Below are positions 1-9,570 of a stretch of 64,000 bases of DNA, one piece after another (within the stretch, counting starts at the first letter, position 1; every line of letters begins with the position of its first letter). The stretch is from Calliopsis andreniformis. Lineage: Eukaryota; Arthropoda; Insecta; Hymenoptera; Andrenidae. Position numbers and translations under genes: made by a program. The notes under the pieces were generated by a model. That model did no database searches. It was given only the letters and a program-made list of their open reading frames with translations, and was not told the origin of the DNA. The stretch spans positions 248,001 through 312,000 of the forward strand of contig NW_027480507.1 in the NCBI RefSeq assembly GCF_051401765.1, in the 5' to 3' direction.

Positions 1-994
1 AACCCTCAAGACTCAGTCCCCAAACCTCCATCTTCAATCCTCAATTCTCAATCCTCAATTCTCAATTCTCAATTCTCAATCCTCAGTCTTCAATCCTCAA
101 TACCCAATCCTCAATCCTCAATCCTCAATCCTGAATCCTCAATCCTCAATCCTCAATTTTCAATTCTCAATACTCAATCTTCAATCCTCAATCCTCAATC
201 CTCAATCCTCAATCCTCAATCCTCAATCGTCAGTCTTCAATCCTCAATACTCAATCTTCAATCCTCAATCCTCAGTCGTCAATCCTCAAGCCTCATTCTA
301 CAGTCCTCAATACCCAATCCTCAATCTTCAATCCTCAATCCTCAATCCCCAATCCTCAATCTTCAATCCTCAACCCTCAATCCTCAATCCTTAGTTCTCA
401 ATCTTCAATCCTCAATAATCCAACTTCAATCCTCAATCCTCAATCCTCAATCCTCAATCCTCAATCCTCAATCCTCAATCCTCAATACTCATTCTTCAAT
501 CCTCAATCCTCAATCCTCAATCCTCAATCCTCAATCCTCAATCCTCAATCCTCATTCTACAATCCTCAGTACCCAATCCTCAATCTTCAATCCTCAATCC
601 TCAATCCTCATTCTTCAATCCTCAACACCCAATCCTCAATCTTCAATCCTCAATCCTCAATCCTCAGACCTCAATACTCAATCTTCAATCCTCAATACTC
701 AATCCTCAATCCTCAATATTCAATCCTCAATACTCAATCTTCAATCCTCAATCCTCAATCCTCAATCCTTAATCCTCAATCGTCAGTCTTCAATCCTCAA
801 TATCCAACCCTCAATCTTCAATCCTCAATCCTCAATCCTCAATTCTCAATCCTCAATCCCCAGTCCTCAGTCCTCAAACCTCAATCCTCAAACCTTGGCC
901 CACATCCTCAATCCTCAATCCTCAACCTTCAATCCTCAATCCTCAATCCTCAACACTCAATCATCAATCCTCAATTCTCAATACTCAATAGAAT

Positions 995-1012
995 ATCCTG
1001 AATTCTCAGGAT
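995..1012. repeat. Module C hairpin: 7-bp arms around an EcoRI site
   Basis: ATCCTGAATTCTCAGGAT has perfect inverted arms ATCCTGA and TCAGGAT around ATTC, and contains GAATTC. It lies in a block that starts TCAATAG AATATCC TGAATTC like module B, then departs with TCAGGAT. Equivalent copies lie near 6,443, 9,808, 13,555, 16,218, 30,883, 38,308, 41,209, 42,594, 53,677, 57,542, 58,681, 59,069 and 63,876. A 6-bp-arm version (TTCCTGAATTCTCAGGAT) lies near 2,449, 7,393, 11,260, 15,007 and 17,677. With such short arms a stable structure in duplex DNA is not expected. The inverted symmetry arose by substitutions within the heptamer pattern. Confidence 0.8.
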
Positions 1013-1523
1013 TCAATACTCAATCCTCAACACTCAACCCTCAATCCTCAATCCACAATCCTCAATCCTCAATACTCAATCTTCAATCCTCAATCCTCAG
1101 TCCTCAAACCTCAATTCTGAATCCTCAATACTCAATCTTCAATCCACAATCCTCAGTCCTCAATACTCAACTATCAGTCCTCAATTCTCAATACGCAATC
1201 TGCAATCCTCAATCATCAATCCTCAATCCTCAATCCTCATTCTTCAATCCTCAATACCCAATCCTCAATGCTCAATCCTCAATCCTCAATCCTAAATCCT
1301 CAATCCTCATTCTTCAATCCTCAACACCCAATCCTTAATCTTCAATCCTCAATCCTCAATCCTCAGACCTCAATCCTCAAACTTCAATACTCAATACTCA
1401 ATCTTCAATCCTCAATCCTCAATCCTCAATGCTCAATCCTCATTCCTGATTCTTCAACACCCAATCCTCAATCTTCAATCCTCAATCCTCAATACTCAAT
1501 TCTCAATCCTCAATCCTCAACCC

Positions 1524-1578
1524 TCAGACCTCAAACATCAATACTCAACCCTCAGTCCTCGTCCTCAATCCACAAACC
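1524..1578. repeat. Module D: register-shifting block with a 6-bp unit
   Basis: The order is TCAGACC, TCAAACA, TCAATAC, TCAACCC, TCAGTCC, then the 6-base unit TCGTCC at 1,559-1,564, which moves the heptamer register by one base and introduces a CpG. Similar blocks lie near 6,703, 10,340, 14,087, 16,757, 25,618, 25,750, 31,408, 33,043, 33,175, 38,837, 48,850, 48,982, 54,207, 60,601, 61,674 and 62,152. Variants with TCGTAGTC lie near 22,209, 29,004, 36,430 and 45,441, and with TCATCGTGC near 43,018 and 57,967. Confidence 0.78.
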
Positions 1579-4374
1579 TCAATCCCCGATCTTCAATCTT
1601 CAATCATCAATATTCAATCTTCAATCCTCAATCCTCAATCCTCAATACTCAATCCTCAATCCTCAATCGTCAATCCTCAATACTCAATCCTCAATCCTCA
1701 ATGGTCAGGCTTCAATCCTCAATACCCAATCCTCAGTCTTCAATCTTCAATCCTCAATCCACAATCCTCAACCCTCAATCCTCAATGTTCAATCCTCAAT
1801 ACACAATCCTCAACCTTCAATCCTCAATCCTCAACCCTCAATTCTCAAACCTCAATCCTCAACCCTCAGCCCTGATCCTCAATACTCAATCCTCAATCTT
1901 CAACCCTCAATCCTCAATCCTCAAGCCTCAATCCTCAATCCTCAATCCTCAGTCCTCAAACTTCAATCCTGAATCCTCAATCTTGAATCCTCAATCTTCA
2001 GACTTCAGACTCCAACAATCAGATGTCAATCCTCAAACCTCAATAGAATATCATCAATTCACAGTTTTCAATACCCGATACTCAATCTGCAATCTTCAAA
2101 TCTCTATTCACAAACATCAATTCTCATCACTCAATCCTCAATCCTCAATCCTCAATCCTCAATTTTCAATCCTCAATACTCAATCTTCAATCCTCAATCC
2201 TCAAACCTCAATCCTTAATCCTCAATCGTCAGTCTTCAATCCTCAATATCCAACCCTCAATCTTCAATCCTCAATCCTCAATCCTCAATTCCCAATCCTC
2301 AATCCCCAGTCCTCAGTCCTCAAACCTCAATCCTCAAACCTTGGCCCACATCCTCAGTCCTCAACCCTCAATCCTCAACCTTCAATCCTCAATCCTCAAT
2401 CCTCAATACTCAATCATCAATCCTCAATCCTCACTACTCAATAGAATTTCCTGAATTCTCAGGATTCAATACTCAAACCTCAACACTCAACCCTCAATCC
2501 TCAGTCCACAATCCTCAATCCTCAATCTTCAATCCTCAATACTCAATCTTCAATCCTCCATCCTCAATCCTCAATCCTCAATCCTCAATCCTCAACCCTC
2601 AATCCTCAATGTTCAATCCTCAGTACCCAATCCTCAGTCTTCAATCTTCAATCCTCAATCCTCAATCCTCAACCCTCAATCCTCAATGTTCAATACTCAA
2701 TACACAATCCTCAACCTTGAATCCTCAATCCTCAATCCTCAATACTCAACCATCAATCCTCAATCCTCAATCTTCAATCCTCAACACTCAATCTTCAATC
2801 CTCAATCCTCAATCTTCAATACTCAATACTCAATCTTCAACCCTCAATCCTCAATACTCAATCCTCAATCCTCAATCCTCAATCCACAATATTCAACACA
2901 GAACCCTCAGCCATCAATCCTCAATACTCAATCATCAATAATCAATTCTCAATACTCAATAGAATATTCTGAATTCTCATGGTTCAATACTCAATACACA
3001 ATATTCAATAATCAAATCTCAATCCTCAAACATCAATTCTCAACACTCAATCCTCAACACTCAGTCCTCTCTCTTCAATCCTCTATCCTCAATCCTCAAT
3101 CCTCAAGCGTCAATCCTCAATCCTCAATCCTCAATCCTCAAGCCTCAATCCTCAATCCTCAATCCTCAGTCCTCAAACCTCAATCCTGAATCCTCAATCC
3201 TGAATCCTCAATCTTCAGACTTCAGACTTCAACAATCAGATGTCAATCCTCAATCCTCAATAGAATATCGTCAATTCACAGTTTTCAATACCCAATACTC
3301 AATCTGCAATCTTCAAATCTCTATTCACAAACATCAATTCTAATCACTCAATCCTCAATCCTCAATCCTCAATCCTCAATTTTCAATCCTCAATACTCAA
3401 TCTTCAATCCTCAGTCCTCAAACCTCAATCCTTACTCCTCAATCGTCAGTCTTCAATCCTCAATATCCAACCCTCAATCTTCAATCCTCAATCCTCAATC
3501 CTCAATTCTCAATCCTCAATTCCCAGTCCTCAGTCCTCAAACCTCAATCCTCAAACCTTAGCCCACATCCTCAATCCTCAATCCTCAATCCTCAAACTTC
3601 AATCCTCAATACTCAATCTTCAATCCTCAATCCTCAGTCCTCAAACCTCAATTCTGAACCCTCAATCTTCAGACCTCAGACCTCAACAATAAGATGTCAA
3701 TCCTGAATCCTTAATAGAATATCATCAATTCACAGTCTTCAATACCGAATACTCAATCTGCAATCTTCAAATATCTATTCACAAACATCAATTCTCATCA
3801 CTCAACCCTCAACACTCAGTCCCCAATCCTCAATCTTCAATCCTCAATCCTCAATACTCAATCCTCAATCCTCAATCTTCAATACTCAATACTCAATCTT
3901 CAATCCTCAATCCTCAATCCTCAAACCTCAATCCTCAATCCTCAATCTTCAATCCTCAATACTCAATCTTCAATCCTCAATCCTCAATCCTCTATCCTCA
4001 ATGCTCAATCCTCAATCCATAGTCCTCAACCCTCAATCTTCAACCCTCAATACTCAATCTGCAATCCTCAATCCTCAATCCTCAATCCTCAATCCTCATT
4101 CTTCAATCCTCAATACCCAATCCTCAATCCTCAATCCTCAGTCATCAAACCTCAATCCTGAATCGTCAATCCTGAATCCTCAATCTTCAGACCTCAGACC
4201 TGAACAATCAGATGTCAATCCTCAATCCCCAATCCTCAATCTTCAATACTCAACCCTCAATCCTCAATCCTTAGTTCTCAATCTTCAATCCTCAATAATC
4301 CAACTTCAATCCTCAATCCTCAATCCTCAATCCTCAATCCTCAATCCTCAATCCTCAATCCTCAATACTCAATC

Positions 4375-4840
4375 TTCACTCCTCAATCCTCAGTCCTCAA
4401 ACCTCTATTCTGAATCCTCAATCCTGAATCCCCAATCTTCAGCACTCAGTCCTCAACAATCAGTTGTCAATCCTCAATCCTCAATAGAATATCCTCAATT
4501 CACAGTTTTCAATACTCAATACTCAATCTGCAATCTTCCGACATCTATCCACAAGCATCAATTCTCATCACGCAACCCTCATAACTCAGTCCCCAATGTT
4601 CAATCGTCAATCCTCAATTCTCAATATTCGATCCTCAATACTGTATCTTCAATCCTCAACCCTCAATCCTCAATCCTCAGTCCTCAAACCTCAATCATCA
4701 ATCCTCAATATTCAATACTCAATCCTCTATCCTCAATCCTCAATCCTCAATACTCAAGCATCAATCCTCAATTCTCAATACTCAATCCTCAATACTCAAC
4801 CATCAATCCTCAATTCTCAATACTCAATAGAATATCCTGA
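4375..4840. repeat. Landmark block with module A subtype TCCGACA (nine copies)
   Basis: This subtype has TCCGACA as unit 9, ACAAGCA as unit 11 and GCAACCC as unit 14. It is preceded by TCTATTCTGAATCC and followed by AATGTTCAATCGTC and CTGTATCTTC. It occurs nine times, with the module A core starting at 4,481, 7,726, 11,593, 19,711, 20,635, 27,431, 34,856, 43,867 and 50,670. The successive spacings are 3,245, 3,867, 8,118, 924, 6,796, 7,425, 9,011 and 6,803 bp. It is the best single marker of higher-order unit starts, and the only module subtype common to Regions I and II in this constant form. Confidence 0.82.
4481..4592. repeat. Module A: diverged 16-heptamer block (example of about 70)
   Basis: The core is 16 units (112 bp). 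It begins TCAATAG, has ACAGTTT as unit 4 and GCAATCT as unit 8, then an ACAAACA-type unit 11 and TCATCAC as unit 13, and ends TCAGTCC. Most copies are preceded by about eight semi-constant units that include TCAACAA and TCAGTTG (or TCAGATG). Other starts include 2,040, 3,257, 3,711, 5,356, 7,215, 7,726, 8,587, 9,041, 10,852, 11,593, 12,468, 14,600, 15,817, 17,270, 18,487, 18,941, 19,711, 20,635, 21,306, 21,585, 23,302, 23,700, 24,453, 24,782, 26,390, 26,844, 27,431, 28,102, 28,381, 29,818, 30,153, 31,928, 32,207, 33,815, 34,269, 34,856, 35,527, 35,806, 37,243, 37,578, 39,353, 39,632 and 39,961. To the right the copies continue at 40,724, 41,333, 42,177, 43,315, 43,867, 44,538, 44,817, 46,534, 46,932, 47,685, 48,014, 49,629, 50,083, 50,670, 51,341, 51,620, 52,325, 52,660, 54,722, 55,120, 55,449, 56,212, 57,126, 58,264, 60,913 and 62,370. 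Confidence 0.88.
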
Positions 4841-5448
4841 ATCCTCATGTTTCAATACTCAATCCACAATATTCAATAATCAAATCTCAATCCTCAAACA
4901 TAAATTCTCAACACTCAATCCTCAACACTCAGTCCTCCCTCTTCAATCCTCCATCCTCAACCCTCAATCCTCAAGCGTCAATCCTCAATCCTCAATCCTC
5001 AATCTTCAATACTCAATACTCAATCTTCAATCCTCAATCCTCAATCCTCAAACCTCAATCCTCAACCCTCAATCTTCAATCCTCAATACTCAATCTTCAA
5101 TCCTCAATCCTCAATCCTCTATCCTCAATGCTCAATCCTCAATCCATAGCCCTCAACCCTCAATCTTCAACCCTCAATACTCAATCTGCAATCCTCAATC
5201 CTCAATCCTCAATCATCAATCCTCATTCTTCAATCCTCAATACCCAATCCTCAATCCTCAATCCTCAGTCATCAAACCTCAATCCTGAATCGTCAATCCT
5301 GAATCCTCAATCTTCAGACCTCAGACCTGAACAATCAGATGTCAATCCTCAATCCTCAATAGAATATCATCAATTCACAGTTTTCAATACTCAATGCTCA
5401 ATCTGCAATCTTCAAATTTCTATCCACAAACATCAATTCTCATCACTC

Positions 5449-8400
5449 AACCCTCAAGACTCAGTCCCCAAACCTCCATCTTCAATCCTCAATTCTCAAT
5501 CCTCAATTCTCAATTCTCAATTCTCAATCCTCAGTCTTCAATCCTCAATACCCAATCCTCAATCCTCAATCCTCAATCCTGAATCCTCAATCCTCAATCC
5601 TCAATTTTCAATTCTCAATACTCAATCTTCAATCCTCAATCCTCAATCCTCAATCCTCAATCCTCAATCCTCAATCGTCAGTCTTCAATCCTCAATACTC
5701 AATCTTCAATCCTCAATCCTCAATCGTCAATCCTCAAGCCTCATTCTACAGTCCTCAATACCCAATCCTCAATCTTCAATCCTCAATCCTCAATCCCCAA
5801 TCCTCAATCTTCAATCCTCAACCCTCAATCCTCAATCCTTAGTTCTCAATCTTCAATCCTGAATAATCCAACTTCAATCCTCAATCCTCAATCCTCAATC
5901 CTCAATCCTCAATCCTCAATCCTCAATCCTCAATACTCATTCTTCAATCCTCAATCCTCAATCCTCAATCCTCAATCCTCAATCCTCAATCCTCAATCCT
6001 CATTCTACAATCCTCAGTACCCAATCCTCAATCTTCAATCCTCAATCCTCAATCCTCATTCTTCAATCCTCAACACCCAATCCTCAATCTTCAATCCTCA
6101 ATCCTCAATCCTCAGACCTCAATCCTCAATCTTCAATCCTCAATACTCAATCCTCAATCCTCAATATTCAATCCTCAATACTCAATCTTCAATCCTCAAT
6201 CCTCAATCCTCAATCCTTAATCCTCAATCGTCAGGCTTCAATCCTCAATGTCCAACCCTCAATCTTCAATCCTCAATCCTCAATCCTCAATTCTCAATCC
6301 TCAATCCCCAGTCCTCAGTCCTCAAACCTCAATCCTCAAACCTTGGCCCACATCCTCAATCCTCAATCCTCAACCTTCAATCCTCAATCCTCAATCCTCA
6401 ACACTCAATCATCAATCCTCAATTCTCAATACTCAATAGAATATCCTGAATTCTCAGGATTCAATACTCAATCCTCAACACTCAACCCTCAATCCTCAAT
6501 CCACAATCCTCAATCCTCAATACTCAATCCTCAATCCTCAGACCTCAATCCTCAATCTTCAATACTCAATACTCAATCTTCAATCCTCAATCCTCAATCC
6601 TCAATCCTCAATCCTCATTCCTGATTCTTCAACACCCAATCCTCAATCTTCAATCCTCAATCCTCAATACTCAATTCTCAATCCTCAATCCTCAACCCTC
6701 AGACCTCAAACATCAATACTCAACCCTCAGTCCTCGTCCTCAATCCACAAACCTCAATCCCCGATCTTCAATCTTCAATCATCAATATTCAATCTTCAAT
6801 CCTCAATCCTCAATCCTCAATACTCAATCCTCAATCCTCAATCGTCAATCCTCAATACTCAATCCTCAATCCTCAATGGTCAGGCTTCAATCCTCAATAC
6901 CCAATCCTCAGTCTTCAATCTTCAATCCTCAATCCACAATCCTCAACCCTCAATCCTCAATGTTCAATCCTCAATACACAATCCTCAACCTTCAATCCTC
7001 AATCCTCAACCCTCAATTCTCAAACCTCAATCCTCAACCCTCAGCCCTGATCCTCAATACTCAATCCTCAATCTTCAACCCTCAATCCTCAATCCTCAAG
7101 CCTCAATCCTCAATCCTCAATCCTCAGTCCTCAAACTTCAATCCTGAATCCTCAATCTTGAATCCTCAATCTTCAGACTTCAGACTCCAACAATCAGATG
7201 TCAATCCTCAAACCTCAATAGAATATCATCAATTCACAGTTTTCAATACCCGATACTCAATCTGCAATCTTCAAATCTCTATTCTCAAACATCAATTCTC
7301 ATCACTCAATCCTCAATCCTCAATCCTCAATCCTCAATCCTCAATCCTCAATACTCAATCAACAATCCTCAATTCTCACTACTCAATAGAATTTCCTGAA
7401 TTCTCAGGATTCAATACTCAAACCTCAACACTCAACCCTCAATCCTCAGTCCACAATCCTCAATCCTCAATCTTCAATCCTCAATACTCAATCTTCAATC
7501 CTCCATCCTCAATCCTCAACCCTCAATCCTCAATGTTCAATCCTCAGTACCCAATCCTCAGGCTTCAATCTTCAATCCTCAATCCTCAATCCTCAATCCT
7601 CAATCCTCAATACTCAATCTTCACTCCTCAATCCTCAGTCCTCAAACCTCTATTCTGAATCCTCAATCCTGAATCCTCAATCTTCAGCACTCAGTCCTCA
7701 ACAATCAGTTGTCAATCCTCAATCCTCAATAGAATATCCTCAATTCACAGTTTTCAATACTCAATACTCAATCTGCAATCTTCCGACATCTATCCACAAG
7801 CATCAATTCTCATCACGCAACCCTCATAACTCAGTCCCCAATGTTCAATCGTCAATCCTCAATTCTCAATATTCGATCCTCAATACTGTATCTTCAATCC
7901 TCAACCCTCAATCCTCAATCCTCAGTCCTCAAACCTCAATGTTCAATCCTCAGTACCCAATCCTCAGTCTTCAATCTTCAATCCTCAATCCTCAATCCTC
8001 AACCCTCAATCCTCAATGTTCAATACTCAATACACAATCCTCAACCTTGAATCCTCAATCCTCAATCCTCAATACTCAACCATCAATCCTCAATCCTCAA
8101 TCTTCAATCCTCAACACTCAATCTTCAATCCTCAATCCTCAATCTTCAATACTCAATACTCAATCTTCAACCCTCAATCCTCAATACTCAATCCTCAATC
8201 CTCAATCCTCAATCCACAATATTCAACACAGAACCCTCAGCAATCAATCCTCAATACTCAATCATCAATAATCAATTCTCAATACTCAATAGAATATTCT
8301 GAATTCTCATGGTTCAATACTCAATACACAATATTCAATAATCAAATCTCAATCCTCAAACATCAATTCTCAACACTCAATCCTCAACACTCAGTCCTCT

Positions 8401-9570
8401 CTCTTCAATCCTCTATCCTCAATCCTCAATCCTCAAGCGTCAATCCTCAATCCTCAATCCTCAATCCTCAAGCCTCAATCCTCAATCCTCAATCCTCAGT
8501 CCTCAAACCTCAATCCTGAATCCTCAATCCTGAATCCTCAATCTTCAGACTTCAGACTTCAACAATCAGATGTCAATCCTCAATCCTCAATAGAATATCG
8601 TCAATTCACAGTTTTCAATACCCAATACTCAATCTGCAATCTTCAAATCTCTATTCACAAACATCAATTCTAATCACTCAATCCTCAATCCTCAATCCTC
8701 AATCCTCAATTTTCAATCCTCAATACTCAATCTTCAATCCTCAGTCCTCAAACCTCAATCCTTACTCCTCAATCGTCAGTCTTCAATCCTCAATATCCAA
8801 CCCTCAATCTTCAATCCTCAATCCTCAATCCTCAATTCTCAATCCTCAATTCCCAGTCCTCAGTCCTCAAACCTCAATCCTCAAACCTTAGCCCACATCC
8901 TCAATCCTCAATCCTCAATCCTCAAACTTCAATCCTCAATACTCAATCTTCAATCCTCAATCCTCAGTCCTCAAACCTCAATTCTGAACCCTCAATCTTC
9001 AGACCTCAGACCTCAACAATAAGATGTCAATCCTGAATCCTTAATAGAATATCATCAATTCACAGTCTTCAATACCGAATACTCAATCTGCAATCTTCAA
9101 ATATCTATTCACAAACATCAATTCTCATCACTCAACCCTCAACACTCAGTCCCCAATCCTCAATCTTCAATCCTCAATCCTCAATACTCAATCCTCAATC
9201 CTCAATCTTCAATACTCAATACTCAATCTTCAATCCTCAATCCTCAATCCTCAAACCTCAATCCTCAATCCTCAATCTTCAATCCTCAATACTCAATCTT
9301 CAATCCTCAATCCTCAATCCTCTATCCTCAATGCTCAATCCTCAATCCATAGTCCTCAACCCTCAATCTTCAACCCTCAATACTCAATCTGCAATCCTCA
9401 ATCCTCAATCCTCAATCCTCAATCCTCATTCTTCAATCCTCAATACCCAATCCTCAATCCTCAATCCTCAGTCATCAAACCTCAATCCTGAATCGTCAAT
9501 CCTGAATCCTCAATCTTCAGACCTCAGACCTGAACAATCAGATGTCAATCCTCAATCCCCAATCCTCAAT
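5449..9570. repeat. Region I higher-order unit, copy 2, rearranged
   Basis: The copy starts at the same landmark as base 1 and follows copy 1 at a shift of 5,448 to about 6,520. There 273 bp (39 heptamers, equivalent to about 1,070-1,340) are missing and the shift becomes 5,175. Near 7,340 another segment of about 230 bp is missing. At about 7,620-7,925 it carries a fragment matching 4,375-4,680 (the landmark type of module A). From about 7,930 to 9,570 it follows copy 1 again at a shift of 5,330. The block is a mosaic of segments that are separated in copy 1, as expected from unequal exchange or gene conversion. Internal boundaries are approximate. Confidence 0.75.

Larger units (their letters stand above)
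1..5448. repeat. Region I higher-order unit, copy 1 (about 5.4 kb)
   Basis: This is the most complete copy of the Region I higher-order unit in the window. The landmark at base 1 (CTCAAGACTCAGTCC followed by CAAACCTCCA) recurs at 5,449 and 12,561, which sets the period. In order the copy holds a CCTTGGCCCACATCC landmark near 890, module C at about 985, module D at 1,524, a variant ATGGTCAGGCTTC near 1,700, module A at 2,040, module B at 2,956, module A at 3,257, 3,711, 4,481 and 5,356, and module B at 4,824. Positions 1 to about 3,390 match 12,561 to about 15,950 at a constant shift of 12,560. Positions about 2,600-5,000 match 17,830-20,230 at a shift of 15,230. Confidence 0.85.

Noticed and set aside
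995..1012. Hairpin in module C as a transcription terminator or regulatory operator
   Set aside because: Arms are only 7 bp, no T-run follows, no gene is nearby, and the sequence is amplified passively with its higher-order unit.
2040..2151. Module A as a transposable-element fragment or an unrelated insertion
   Set aside because: It parses completely into 7-base units in register with the array and has no target-site duplication, terminal repeat or coding remnant, so it is best seen as diverged satellite units.
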